Positions 1-10,615 of a stretch of DNA of 64,000 nucleotides are shown piece by piece (the first letter of the stretch is position 1; each line of letters begins with the position of its first letter). The DNA comes from a virus, in the IMG/VR virus record IMGVR_UViG_3300034037_000036, positions 1 through 64,000 of that record; one strand, written 5' to 3'. The notes beneath the pieces were generated by a model that was not told where the DNA came from, did no database searches, and was given only the letters and a program-made list of their open reading frames with translations. The translations under genes were made by a program, and so were the position numbers.

Positions 1-95
1 GTCCCCCCCCCTTTTTTCAAACCACATTTTTAAAAATACATATTTTTTTTATATTGTTATGAAAAAAATTATTTTTTTAAAAAAAAAGATTAAAC

Positions 96-114
96 TATTT
101 AAATATTAGGATAA
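96..114 (+). promoter_or_regulatory. candidate phage promoter motif, copy 1
   Basis: Gene-strand TATTTAAATATTAGGATAA, 58 bases before the ATG of the first gene. It matches ten other copies in the window (listed at their own positions) that share TATTTA, an A/T step, a G-containing step and then ATA. The preceding ATTAAAC is shared with the copy at 48004. The promoter role is inferred from repeated placement at unit starts. Confidence 0.5.
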
Positions 115-153
115 AACCCATAAGAATTAAGTGATTTTAATTCAATAAAAGAT

Positions 154-3100
154 ATGCCAAAAAATATAAATAATATTTCTGAAAGTATTAGGAAATCTCT
201 ATTATCAAAGAATTTAAAATTTAGTAGCGAGGTTAAGGAAAATAATTTAATTAATTTTGTTGGTGATAGAAAATATATACCAAAACTTGCTAATAAAGTA
301 GAATCAACAAATGTGTATTTTTTAAATAGTGATATTTATTTGCATAATAATATATCAAGTAACAAATATATTGGAAGTGAAGAAATAACAATAAATGAAT
401 TAACTGGGAATAAATCAAAATCAAATAACACTTTCATTAAAGTAAAAAAGCAAAGTGATTTAGATTTTTCAGAAGATCCAAATTTACCATTAAATAAATA
501 TGCTAAGATTGCCTCATCCCAATTTTACAAGAATATTTATTTTGATTCTGATGAAAAAAGAAAAATACAATTAAGTGGTGAGTTATTAAATTCAGATAAA
601 AAAGGAGTTTATTCTGTTAAACCACCAAAAGGTACTGAAGAGCTGGTTAAAATATTTAGTGTATTAGGCATTGACAATGTATCACCATTTTTTGGTAATC
701 CATTTTCAACTGGAAGTGAATTAGAAGATGTAAGTAGAAAGGAATTATTAAATCAATTGAAATATACAGTATCCAACAAAGCAGTTAGTGGTGGTGTTGG
801 TGGAATATTAAAAGGAATTAAAAATGCTTTAAAAGAAGGGAGTAGTATTGTTTTTTCTGATTTTAGAATAACAAGACCAAAAGGTAGTGTTGGTAGTGTT
901 ATAGATAAAGTTTCAGTATTTGAATCACCAACATCAATAATTCCTGATAGTGCATTACCGTTATCATCTTTTTCAGATAATGACATTAAGGCAAATAAAG
1001 AGTTATTATTATATACTGGGAAAGGTCAAATTATTGCATTAATAGAAAATTTAAATAATAACAGATTTAAATTAAAATTAGAGGACAATAGAGGGAAAAA
1101 ATTAATTGGCACAATAAATCCAAGAATTTATTATTTGGACAATGGAGATGGTGATATTTTGTTAAAAGGTGGTGAAAAAACTGATTTTGAAAAACGTTTT
1201 GGTTATATCACATCCGAAAACGACTTAAAAGGTTCTTCATTATTAACATTTGATGAAAATTCTGCTGATGAGATTGGTGGGATGGAAATATTCTCTTGGT
1301 CTGATGAGAAATTAAACAAACAATTGTTGGAAAGTTACAGCAATGCAAATGAATTGATGAAAGAAGCAGATTCGTTGCTTTATAAAACCCAACAGTTGTT
1401 TAACACAAATAAAATAAATATGCTGTTGACAGCAAAAGGAAAAATTCATCATAACGATAAAATGATGTCAACAGTAAAATTAAATGGAACAAGATATATT
1501 TCAAAAGGTTCTCAAGTTTTAACAAAATCAGCAATAGATGGGAATGAAACAGATCCCAACAACATATTTTGTAGAGTTTGGAATATAATAGATAGATATG
1601 ATGAGGTTTCAGATTTACAAAAACACAGCGGGTTAAATTATTATTCAGAAGTTGGTGAAAATAATATATCAAAATTATCAGTCCTTGATGATAATGGATT
1701 TGTTAGAATTGCACCAGATTTTGAAAGTAAAGACATAAAAAAGTTTATGTTTTCAATTGAAAATTTAGCATATGATGTTAATATATCAAATTTGTTACCA
1801 GAAGAAATTGGAGATGGTGATCCGATTACTGGGACAAGAGGAAGGATAATGTGGTTTCCACCATATGATTTAACATTTACAGATAATAGTGATGTTAATT
1901 ATGATTCAATAAATTTTATTGGTCGTGGTGAACCAATATATACTTATAACAACACAGAAAGAAGCGGAACATTAAGTTTTAAATTGCTTGTGGATTACCC
2001 CTCATATTTGGAAAATATTAAATCTTTAAGCGGTGAAAAAGAATATTTGAATAATCTTGCACATAGTATGATTGCTGGTTGTGCTGATGTTCAAATGCCA
2101 AATATAAACTTTATGACGCAAAAAGAAAAGGATGAGGTTGAGGCAAAAACCGTTGTTGCAGAAGATGAGGTTATTATTGAAAAAAAGGATGTTCCACCAC
2201 CTGATTTTAAAATATATTTCCCAAATGATTCATATTCATTTTCATTATTGGCTGATTATGAAAACGGAGATGGAGTTGGTCTTGGTGTTACATATTCAGA
2301 TGGTGTGGTTTTTGAAGGTTGTGGTGGCGGTGCTGTAAGGTCAAAATTAGGATGTCCATGCGCACAATCAGATAATACCGATTTTGGCTTAAATGCCCAA
2401 CAAATTACATTACCTGATGGGAATAGTTATAATGGAATTTCTGACCCGTTATTTTTTCCATCTCTTGCTGAATATATTGTAAAAAATTGTAAATCTTGCA
2501 GAATTAAAATATCTGGATTTGCTTCAAATGATGGGGTTTCAAATAAAAATCAGGAATTATCACAAAAAAGAGCGGAAGCAATAAAAGATTTTTTGTTACA
2601 ACAATTACAATTAGCAAATGATCCCATTGGTGAAAAAAGATTTGCTGGTCAACCAAGTGGTGAAGGAGAAATATCATCACAAGGTTGTCCCAAACTATCA
2701 CATGATTGTTCTTCAATAGATGTTATTCCAGATGTGGATAAAGAATGTAAGAAAAAATCTCGTTCTGTATTGGTTAGTTTTGAAATAGATGAGACATTGA
2801 CAGAAGATTTTGAAAAAAGTAAAAAAACACCACAAAATATTGATCCTGAAAAAGAATCAGTTCAATTTACAAATGATGTTAAGAGAAGAGTTTTTAATGA
2901 ATATTTATTTTTTAAAAAACTTGGTGAATTTGACAAGTTTGCTTTGGATAATATTACAGATAAAATAAAATTTTTCCATCCTGCATTTCATTCTATAACA
3001 CCTGAAGGATTTAATGCAAGGTTGAATTTCTTAAAACAATGCACAAGACAAGGACATACTGAAAACAATGGTGATCCTAATAACTTGGCTTTCGGTAAAC

Positions 3101-3867
3101 CCCCTGTATGTATTTTGAGGATTGGTGATTTTTATTATACAAAAATAATTATAACAAATGTTGATTTTGATTTTAGTGAAGGTTTATGGGATTTAAACCC
3201 TGAAGGTATAGGTGTTCAACCTATGATTTGTAATGTATCTATAAACTTTAAATTCATTGGCGGTTCTTCATTAACTGGACCAATTCATAAGTTGCAAAAT
3301 GCAATTACTTCAAACTTTTTTGCAAATACAATGGTTTATGATACCACATCAAATTATAACAAAGATGGCAAAATAGAAGGTGGTCTAAAATTGAAAAAGG
3401 GTAAAGAAGAAGAAAAGAAAGCAGATATTTCAACAGATAATATTACAACCCCAGAAATAAATCAAGAAGAATTTGCATTAAATAATTCGGAAGCAACAAA
3501 TGATGAAGTGTTAAACGAAAATAAAAAATTGTTTAAATTTTTAAGCAAAGAAACAATATTGACATTTATTGATACGGATGGGGATGATTTATTATTAACA
3601 GTAAAATCCAAATTTAAAATTGCAAAAGTTGATAATTTAGTGGATGATGTTTATAGAATTAAGACTTATATTGTGGACAAAGAAACGAACGAAGCGGTAT
3701 CAGGAGAAAAGACAATTTTGTTTAATAAAAATGAAACTGAAAAGGAATATGAAATTGATTGGAATATAAGATTAACAAACAAAATTGATATTAATTTGAA
3801 AATAAATGATAATTTAAACGAAATTTTAGATATTTTTATAAGTGTTAAAGGTGTAAATATTATTTAA
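154..3867 (+). CDS. tail-tube-adaptor/baseplate protein with inserted OmpA-like domain
   Basis: A 1237-aa virion protein. Residues ~560-620 (WFPPYDLTF, then RSGTLSFKLLVDYP) and ~940-1065 (FHPAFHS, CTRQGHT, VCILRIGDFYYTKIIIT, WDLNPEGIGVQP) look like two parts of a tail-tube adaptor or baseplate protein of contractile systems; this rests on remembered family patterns. Between them, residues ~679-885 form an OmpA-C-like domain: a first strand FKIYFPNDSYSFS, then RIKISGFASNDG, NQELSQKRAEAIKDFL and a closing RSVLVSFEI. OmpA-C domains bind peptidoglycan, so the insert may anchor the baseplate to the cell wall. The N-terminal 550 residues are not recognised. The gene starts a run of three baseplate genes; the next ATG follows the stop by one base (TAATATG). 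A candidate promoter lies 58 bases upstream. The OmpA-like call is fairly sure, the adaptor call moderate. Confidence 0.65.
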   Translation: MPKNINNISESIRKSLLSKNLKFSSEVKENNLINFVGDRKYIPKLANKVESTNVYFLNSDIYLHNNISSNKYIGSEEITINELTGNKSKSNNTFIKVKKQSDLDFSEDPNLPLNKYAKIASSQFYKNIYFDSDEKRKIQLSGELLNSDKKGVYSVKPPKGTEELVKIFSVLGIDNVSPFFGNPFSTGSELEDVSRKELLNQLKYTVSNKAVSGGVGGILKGIKNALKEGSSIVFSDFRITRPKGSVGSVIDKVSVFESPTSIIPDSALPLSSFSDNDIKANKELLLYTGKGQIIALIENLNNNRFKLKLEDNRGKKLIGTINPRIYYLDNGDGDILLKGGEKTDFEKRFGYITSENDLKGSSLLTFDENSADEIGGMEIFSWSDEKLNKQLLESYSNANELMKEADSLLYKTQQLFNTNKINMLLTAKGKIHHNDKMMSTVKLNGTRYISKGSQVLTKSAIDGNETDPNNIFCRVWNIIDRYDEVSDLQKHSGLNYYSEVGENNISKLSVLDDNGFVRIAPDFESKDIKKFMFSIENLAYDVNISNLLPEEIGDGDPITGTRGRIMWFPPYDLTFTDNSDVNYDSINFIGRGEPIYTYNNTERSGTLSFKLLVDYPSYLENIKSLSGEKEYLNNLAHSMIAGCADVQMPNINFMTQKEKDEVEAKTVVAEDEVIIEKKDVPPPDFKIYFPNDSYSFSLLADYENGDGVGLGVTYSDGVVFEGCGGGAVRSKLGCPCAQSDNTDFGLNAQQITLPDGNSYNGISDPLFFPSLAEYIVKNCKSCRIKISGFASNDGVSNKNQELSQKRAEAIKDFLLQQLQLANDPIGEKRFAGQPSGEGEISSQGCPKLSHDCSSIDVIPDVDKECKKKSRSVLVSFEIDETLTEDFEKSKKTPQNIDPEKESVQFTNDVKRRVFNEYLFFKKLGEFDKFALDNITDKIKFFHPAFHSITPEGFNARLNFLKQCTRQGHTENNGDPNNLAFGKPPVCILRIGDFYYTKIIITNVDFDFSEGLWDLNPEGIGVQPMICNVSINFKFIGGSSLTGPIHKLQNAITSNFFANTMVYDTTSNYNKDGKIEGGLKLKKGKEEEKKADISTDNITTPEINQEEFALNNSEATNDEVLNENKKLFKFLSKETILTFIDTDGDDLLLTVKSKFKIAKVDNLVDDVYRIKTYIVDKETNEAVSGEKTILFNKNETEKEYEIDWNIRLTNKIDINLKINDNLNEILDIFISVKGVNII

Positions 3868-3868
3868 T

Positions 3869-4192
3869 ATGCCAAGAGAATCATTTGATAGATATAAAAA
3901 GTTTATTAAGGATGGTGAAATAAAACCAATACCTGGAATTAATATACCAAAATCAGATAGTGATAAAAAAATACTTTATAAAGTTGGTGAAACAAGGTTG
4001 GATAAAGTATCTCAAGAATATTATGGTTCGCCTTTATTTGGATGGTTGATTTTATTGGCAAATCAAGAATATGGTGGTATTGAATTTGATATACCTGATA
4101 AAACAGTAATAAGAGTTCCATTCCCTTTAAAGTCAGCAATAGAAAGATACATTACTGAAGTAGAAAAACATATTAGACTTTATGGCGAATAA
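3869..4192 (+). CDS. 53: baseplate wedge protein, gp53-like
   Basis: A 107-aa protein. Residues ~30-95 (KVGETRLDKVSQEYYG, then FGWLILLANQ, then TVIRVPFPL) fit the small LysM-like domain of T4 gp53 baseplate wedge proteins. In that family the GETLDxIA-type stretch begins a LysM fold and the closing hydrophobic strand ends with a proline. The start is fixed by TAATATG coupling to the preceding stop. Its own stop overlaps the start of the giant hub gene by 11 bases, so the three genes are probably translated as a set. Its place between a tail-adaptor-like gene and a hub gene supports a baseplate role. Confidence 0.65.
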   Translation: MPRESFDRYKKFIKDGEIKPIPGINIPKSDSDKKILYKVGETRLDKVSQEYYGSPLFGWLILLANQEYGGIEFDIPDKTVIRVPFPLKSAIERYITEVEKHIRLYGE

Positions 4193-7100
4193 TAGTTTAG
4201 AAAGTGGGAACATTATTTTAATTGACCCCAATAGATTAAATAATGGGGAACATTTGCGTATTGAAGATTTAAATATATATGTATCATTATCAGTTACAAG
4301 AAGAAACAGAATGTATATTGGCAATGATATTGAGGCGGATAAAATTGTTATTGAGGGTAGTTTTGGTGGTAATGAAACAATAAACATATTAAGTTCTTCA
4401 GGGATTGGTATTGACAATTCTTTAACTACAGCATATACAGAATTATCCACAGAATTTGGAAAGGGGAAAAAGAATCTTGAGAGTTTTGGGATGGAAAGAA
4501 TATCAATTGATTTTGATACATCATATACACCAATAGTAACAATTGATTTTGTAGATGTAAGGGGTAAATTATTTGAACAAAATAAAAACTCTTTATATAA
4601 TTTCTTTTTTGATTTACCTTACCCAATGTTTGAATTAACAGTAAAAGGGTTTTTAGGTAAATCAGTTAGTTATTGTTTACATCTTACTAAATTTAGTGCA
4701 AAATTTAATGATAGGACTGGTAATTTTGAATTAACTTGTAATTTTATAGGATATACATATGCTTTTCTTACAGATATTTTGATGGCTTATATTAAAGCAA
4801 TACCTGGAACAAAATGTGGTAGAGAAAAGATATTGGAAAGAAAACGGTTAAGTGAAAGAACAACATCCGCAAAAGGAAGTGTTTTTATGACAATTGGTGA
4901 ACTTGATGAAAAGATACAGAGGTTAGGTGTTGAGGTTGAAAAAATGAAAGAAGATGAAAAAATTAAACAATTATCATTGGCTGAAGAAATTGTGGTGAAA
5001 CTGGATGAATTAAAATCATTAATTGTAGATAAATTAATTTTAATGAATAATGGTCTTGATTTAGCCAGTTATAAAAATGGATATATAAATATAATTAAAA
5101 GTAAACCAGTTTTTGATAGAAAAAGGTTGGATACATACAATGGTATTATAAAAAATCAGGTAGAAAATATAAATAAAAAAATAAATTCAGAAAAATATAA
5201 ATTAAATTATGAAGATTTTATAATAAAATATAAGAAGAATTTTTATAGAGGGTTAAATGTAGAAGATTTTTTTGATATAAATGATGGTGTTTTAGAAGAA
5301 AAAACTACAATTTCTAATGAGTTAAAAAATAAAATATTTAAATTAAGTGATGAATATACTAATATAGATGAAAAAGAAAAATTTTATAATGATTTAAAAT
5401 CAATAATTAACATTACTTATAATGATAAAAAAATAAATGATAAAACAAATTTTGATATAATATATTTGATTGATATTGTAAATAAAATTGATGAAACTAA
5501 AAATAGGATAAGAAATGATGTTAATTTTTTAAGAGAGACAATTTCTAATGATTTTTCTGAAAAACTGGAAAATTTATTAGCAATAAAAGATAAAGATGGT
5601 AATATAATACAACCATTTAAACCAACAATATATAATATTTTCAAGATTTTATGCGACCATGTGGATATATTTATGGAATGCCTTGAAGATATTGGTAATG
5701 ATATATTAAAAAATAAAGAAAAAAGAAAATCTGATTTATCTGAAATAATTGGAAATTTAGACTCTTCTCCAAAGAGTGATGTTAATGTAAGTCCATTTCC
5801 AGAATACAGGGAAAAAGATTTTAATAGTGGTGCATTTGTTGAAAAATGGATTGGTTCAAAAGCTCCGAATTTACCTGAAGTTAAATTTGTTGGTGAGATG
5901 TTGGATTCTATGCTTAAGGTGGCAAGTGAGGATAGGGCAACTTTTTCCACAATAAAATCACAACAAAAACAAGGTTGGTTACCTACAAACCCATTAGATA
6001 CACCATTAATAATAAATAATGACATATATAATATATATGAACTTGTAGATAATGGTAAATGGTTTGATGTTATTAAATTTCTTGGGTTGAGGTTAACTAG
6101 TTTTTTAGGTTTAGCTGCAAGAAAATTAGATGAGGAAGATATAAAAGCATTTGCAAAATCAGAAGTTAGAGCAATATTTAATTCTATAAAAAATGATGAA
6201 GTATTAGATATTATTTTTAGTGGTTTAAATGATGAGGGTAGTGAATATATAAGTGATATTATTTCTTCTATGACAGGAGAAGAAAATATAAAAAATTATA
6301 ATAAGTTTTTAATAGATGGGAAAGAAATATATGTAAATGGACCATCAATAATAGACAAAGTTTTTATACAAGATAGTAGTTTATTTGGGTTATATGAATC
6401 GAAAAAAGAATATTATTCATATAAATATGACTTTTATTTTGAGGGTGTTGAAAACATAACCGATGTTGATAAAACTTTAATTCCAAAATATTCACCCCCA
6501 TTATCGGAAGATAATTTTAGAACTGTATTGCCAATATATATACCAGATTCAAAAAATAACAATAAATTAATTGGTGGCGGATTTTTAACAATTAAAAATT
6601 CTTATGATAAATATTTTAAAAATGATATTGGCGATTTTGTTTCAAATTCTGAAAGAATAAAATTAAGAGATTCTGGTGTTATTTTTATTAGTGATTATAC
6701 GGGATATGGTAATAATAGCGGAGAAAAAGTTGATGATGGGTCAACATTTATAAAAATTATCAATAGAGAGGATTATGATAGATTAAATATAAGTTTAAAT
6801 GATGATATATCTGAAGCAGTTGAAAAAGTAAAAGGTGAAAACATTATAAATTTAGATTCCATAGATAGCATGGTGGATATTGTTGAAGAAAAAAGAATTA
6901 TAGATGGTAGTATTTTTAATGGGAAGTATGGGTTTAGGGAATTTTTTTGGTGTAAAGTTAATGATGAACATTTAAAATTTGGTTCAGGTGATATATTCCC
7001 ACATTATTTATATTTTTATGGGTTTAAGTCCACAACAAACGCTGATTCAGATGATTTTATTAATAGAAAATTATTGTTATCACAAACTGATGAATATGAT

Positions 7101-10004
7101 TTATATTCAATAGATACTTTATCTGGTAAAAAAATAAATTTTAATTTTAATAAAGCAAAACAGGATATATTTAAAAATATTTTTTCAAATGGTAATAAAG
7201 AAATAATTTATGAATATCAAGATGTTTTATATGAAACAATAGATGGGGTTGGTGATAATAATATAGTATTATCATTATCTTTTAAAACATTTGATAGTGC
7301 AGTATTAAATAAGGAATATTTTGTTTTTGGTAGTAAGTTTTATTATTATCAGGATAATGAATATGCAAGAGCCTATATATTTTTAAGTTCTATATTTGAA
7401 TATTTTAATAAACTAATGTTGGATTTTTCATTTTCTGTTTCAAATGGATTTATTGAAGTACCATATTCATTTATTTTATATATTGGTTCAATACTTAAAA
7501 GATTGGATAATGATTATATTAAACATTATGATTTATTAGATTGGGCTGATATAGAATTACCATCAGGTGATAAGTTTACTGATACATATAAAATGAATTT
7601 TGAAATATTGTTAAAAGATTTAAAATATTTACCTGAAAGTGTAAAAAATGAATTTATAAAAGAATTTGAAAATTGGGTTAATTCAGAAAACGGGTGGAAA
7701 GATATATATAGTAAACTTGAAATATTTAATAGGGATTCTAATGGAAATTTTGATACAAGTATAATTGATGATTATTATACAAATTTTAAAGATGATATAA
7801 ATAGGTATTCTAATAATATATTAAGTGAAAATATAAATGATTATAATATATTTTTAAATGATAGTAGTGAAAATGATAATTTTTTCTTATTAACTAAATC
7901 AAATGGTGTAGGAGTAGAAACAGTTATAAACTTTCTACATAAAACAAAAATAATAGCAAATGGTTCTTGGAGAATATGGGTTGATTTAAGTGATATAGAT
8001 TTTGATAAGAAATCACAACCATTTTTTATATCAGATGATGATTTTAATATTTATAAACTTTCATTTAAAAATGAATTTATAAAACAGTATAATTTAAAAA
8101 TTGAAGGAAAGAAAACCGATTTTGAAAAGGAAAAAGAAACTATATTTGGAACATTAAATAATGAAGATATATTGTTGAGGATTTATAAAAATTTTAAATC
8201 AATTTACGATAAGTGGATTTCTGGTGGTAGAGGAAATTGTGCAGTTAGAACATTAATTGATAGATTTAAATTTATTGATAGAGCTTATAATGATATATCT
8301 GATGATTTTTTGATAAATCCTGTAAATTTAATTGAATATATATCAAAAAACCCAAATACTAATTTATATTCGATTATTGAGAAGATTCTTACAGATAATA
8401 AAATGTTATTCATACCATTACCAAATTATATAAATTATAATGATAAAAATGAAATTGAAGATGTATTTAAACCTTTTAAATTTAATGAATCAGCCAACAC
8501 AACTGGACCACAATTTGTTTGTGTATATGTAGGAGAGTTGTCAAATTCATTAGATTTATCTGATGGTAATTTTGAAAATGATGGTATGGATATTAAAATT
8601 GAAAATGGTGCTTTAAATTTGGATAATATTGGGGATGATTTCAAAAAAAATAATACTGAAAAAATACCTTTTTTTGTTGTTAGATATGCTGATGAAAATC
8701 AAAGCATATTTAGTAATATTAAATTAGACCAAAGCGAATTTACAGAAACAAATGAAACACTTTATATTATTGATGAAATATCAAAACGTGGTTCATTTAA
8801 TGAAGTAACATCTATTGGACAAAATTTGTATGACATATATAAAAATCGTTCTTATAGTATAGAAGTTGAAATGTTGGGTAATGTGCAAATACAACCATTT
8901 ATGTATTTTCAAGTTGAAAAAATTCCAATGTTTCATGGTGTTTATATGATTATTAAAGTGTCTCATACAATAAAAGCAAATTCTGTAATAACAAAATTTA
9001 AAGGTATTAGGGTAAGGAAATATAGGACAAAATATATTGATAAGTCAACATTATTTATGAATTTGATTGGTAATTTAAGTAACACTAACTTTGAAGATGT
9101 AAAATTAACAAACTTAAATAAACTTGAAGAAGGGAATATTAGCATTGATTCAGGTAGAAGTGTTGAAGAACCAAATATTGTATTTAATGATTTATTTATG
9201 AATCCAACAGATAATAATGGAAATAAATTAATAGTACCAATAATTATATCTAATATTGGATATAGAAATCTTAATGGGAATTTTAGGATTCATGAAGGAA
9301 TTGATATAGCATTTAGATATAAAAATAAAAATGGTCTTAAAATTATTAATAATGAAAATTTAAATGAAATTTTTAAAGATGATAATGTTTTATCTGAAAA
9401 TGGTGTAATAAGAAAAAATATTGAATTAAAAGCTCCATATGATTCAGTTATTTATGGTGTAAAATTATCTAAATCAGTAGGACTAATTTTGGATACATAT
9501 GTTAAATTTAATGATAGGAAAGATGGGTATATATTAAGATATTTACATCTTATTGATATAGATAAAAAAATAATTGAAAGAGCATTAGTATTATATAACA
9601 AACAGAATGGAACTAATATAACATATGATGATTGGTTAAATAATAGTTTTAATACTAATGGAAAAGATTTTGTGGTGTCAAATTTTAATTATAAAGTAAA
9701 AAAAGGAGAAACATTAGGATTAGTAGGTGGATTGAAAAACACAAGAATAATAAATGGAATAGACACAGCTGGAAAATCAACAGGGACTCATCTACATTTA
9801 GAGTTGTTGTATTTGGATGAAAATAATTTTAAAGTAGAAGAAATATCTAAATGTGTTTCTTGTTCAAGAAAATCATTAAAGAAAATTAAGGGTATTGATG
9901 CTCAATTGAAAAACTTTGTTGACTATTGTGAAGATTGTATATCCTATTGGTCAATAGGAAATGATAGTAATAGATATGATTCTGACAATACATCATCAAC
10001 ATAA
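4182..10004 (+). CDS. giant baseplate hub protein with C-terminal M23 metallopeptidase
   Basis: A 1940-aa protein, the largest in the window. The N-terminal ~210 residues (YPMFELTVKGFLGK, LHLTKFSAKFNDRTGNFEL, FIGYTYAFL) and the segment around residues 1560-1620 (GNVQIQPFMYFQVEKIPMFH, then IIKVSHTIK) resemble hub proteins of the gp27 kind. A charged coiled-coil-like stretch covers ~235-450. Residues ~1690-1890 are an M23 (LytM-type) peptidase with complete metal ligands: H1704 and D1708 in HEGID, and H1870 and H1872 in THLHLEL. M23 enzymes cut peptidoglycan cross-bridges, so this is probably the tail-tip enzyme used at DNA entry. T4 instead carries a lysozyme domain on gp5. The C-terminus has CVSC and CEDC pairs that could bind a metal. 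The middle ~1100 residues are not recognised. Confidence 0.7.
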   Translation: MANNSLESGNIILIDPNRLNNGEHLRIEDLNIYVSLSVTRRNRMYIGNDIEADKIVIEGSFGGNETINILSSSGIGIDNSLTTAYTELSTEFGKGKKNLESFGMERISIDFDTSYTPIVTIDFVDVRGKLFEQNKNSLYNFFFDLPYPMFELTVKGFLGKSVSYCLHLTKFSAKFNDRTGNFELTCNFIGYTYAFLTDILMAYIKAIPGTKCGREKILERKRLSERTTSAKGSVFMTIGELDEKIQRLGVEVEKMKEDEKIKQLSLAEEIVVKLDELKSLIVDKLILMNNGLDLASYKNGYINIIKSKPVFDRKRLDTYNGIIKNQVENINKKINSEKYKLNYEDFIIKYKKNFYRGLNVEDFFDINDGVLEEKTTISNELKNKIFKLSDEYTNIDEKEKFYNDLKSIINITYNDKKINDKTNFDIIYLIDIVNKIDETKNRIRNDVNFLRETISNDFSEKLENLLAIKDKDGNIIQPFKPTIYNIFKILCDHVDIFMECLEDIGNDILKNKEKRKSDLSEIIGNLDSSPKSDVNVSPFPEYREKDFNSGAFVEKWIGSKAPNLPEVKFVGEMLDSMLKVASEDRATFSTIKSQQKQGWLPTNPLDTPLIINNDIYNIYELVDNGKWFDVIKFLGLRLTSFLGLAARKLDEEDIKAFAKSEVRAIFNSIKNDEVLDIIFSGLNDEGSEYISDIISSMTGEENIKNYNKFLIDGKEIYVNGPSIIDKVFIQDSSLFGLYESKKEYYSYKYDFYFEGVENITDVDKTLIPKYSPPLSEDNFRTVLPIYIPDSKNNNKLIGGGFLTIKNSYDKYFKNDIGDFVSNSERIKLRDSGVIFISDYTGYGNNSGEKVDDGSTFIKIINREDYDRLNISLNDDISEAVEKVKGENIINLDSIDSMVDIVEEKRIIDGSIFNGKYGFREFFWCKVNDEHLKFGSGDIFPHYLYFYGFKSTTNADSDDFINRKLLLSQTDEYDLYSIDTLSGKKINFNFNKAKQDIFKNIFSNGNKEIIYEYQDVLYETIDGVGDNNIVLSLSFKTFDSAVLNKEYFVFGSKFYYYQDNEYARAYIFLSSIFEYFNKLMLDFSFSVSNGFIEVPYSFILYIGSILKRLDNDYIKHYDLLDWADIELPSGDKFTDTYKMNFEILLKDLKYLPESVKNEFIKEFENWVNSENGWKDIYSKLEIFNRDSNGNFDTSIIDDYYTNFKDDINRYSNNILSENINDYNIFLNDSSENDNFFLLTKSNGVGVETVINFLHKTKIIANGSWRIWVDLSDIDFDKKSQPFFISDDDFNIYKLSFKNEFIKQYNLKIEGKKTDFEKEKETIFGTLNNEDILLRIYKNFKSIYDKWISGGRGNCAVRTLIDRFKFIDRAYNDISDDFLINPVNLIEYISKNPNTNLYSIIEKILTDNKMLFIPLPNYINYNDKNEIEDVFKPFKFNESANTTGPQFVCVYVGELSNSLDLSDGNFENDGMDIKIENGALNLDNIGDDFKKNNTEKIPFFVVRYADENQSIFSNIKLDQSEFTETNETLYIIDEISKRGSFNEVTSIGQNLYDIYKNRSYSIEVEMLGNVQIQPFMYFQVEKIPMFHGVYMIIKVSHTIKANSVITKFKGIRVRKYRTKYIDKSTLFMNLIGNLSNTNFEDVKLTNLNKLEEGNISIDSGRSVEEPNIVFNDLFMNPTDNNGNKLIVPIIISNIGYRNLNGNFRIHEGIDIAFRYKNKNGLKIINNENLNEIFKDDNVLSENGVIRKNIELKAPYDSVIYGVKLSKSVGLILDTYVKFNDRKDGYILRYLHLIDIDKKIIERALVLYNKQNGTNITYDDWLNNSFNTNGKDFVVSNFNYKVKKGETLGLVGGLKNTRIINGIDTAGKSTGTHLHLELLYLDENNFKVEEISKCVSCSRKSLKKIKGIDAQLKNFVDYCEDCISYWSIGNDSNRYDSDNTSST

Positions 10005-10013
10005 AATATAAAT

Positions 10014-10598
10014 ATGAAAATAGGTAATATTGTTATTAAAGAAGAAATTGATTTTAATTATCTTGATTTCTTCAATATAGTAAAAGATTATAATTCTATT
10101 GACAAAAATCTTCCAACATTAATTGTTGGTATTGATTTGGTTAAAAGTATAATTGGGAGAGATCCCGATGATTATGTTGAAAGGAAATTAAATGATATGT
10201 TGTTTTGGACTTTTGATGAGTCTGATATTATGACAATGTTTTATGAAGATTTATTTAACTTTTTGGTTTATTGTGTTTCATTTTTAAAGAAAAATGTTAA
10301 GTATGAATATGTTGATTTTGTTAATTATAGATATTCACAATACAAGTCATTGATAAATAAAATAAAAAGTAACAAAATAAAAAAATTAGTTCATTTAAAA
10401 GATAAAAGATTATATGTCTTGTTGAAAAATGAAATTTATGGTATAGATTTGTTTACATTAGATTTTTTTGGATTTTCAAAAGAAAATATTATTAAATTTT
10501 TAAAAGAAAATTCTGAAAATTTTGTTGAAGTTGATATTATTGATAAAAAAAAGATGGAAGTGATAAAGGATGTTTATTTAATTTCTAAATTTTTGTAG
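10014..10598 (+). CDS. unknown protein, baseplate operon
   Basis: A 194-aa protein that I do not recognise. It is lysine- and aromatic-rich with no clear membrane segment; FNFLVYCVSFLKKN at ~80-95 is hydrophobic but short. It starts nine bases after the hub gene stop and so is probably co-transcribed with it. A new candidate promoter follows it, so it is likely the last gene of this unit. A virion or assembly role is guessed only from position. Confidence 0.6.
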   Translation: MKIGNIVIKEEIDFNYLDFFNIVKDYNSIDKNLPTLIVGIDLVKSIIGRDPDDYVERKLNDMLFWTFDESDIMTMFYEDLFNFLVYCVSFLKKNVKYEYVDFVNYRYSQYKSLINKIKSNKIKKLVHLKDKRLYVLLKNEIYGIDLFTLDFFGFSKENIIKFLKENSENFVEVDIIDKKKMEVIKDVYLISKFL

Positions 10599-10615
10599 GT
10601 TTTTTGAAAAAAAAG

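Noticed and set aside
5417-6025. Long antisense reading frame (202 aa) inside the hub gene
   Set aside because: It lies wholly within a well-supported coding gene, and its composition is the typical Ser/Leu/Phe-rich shadow of AT-rich coding DNA. It has no promoter or domain.
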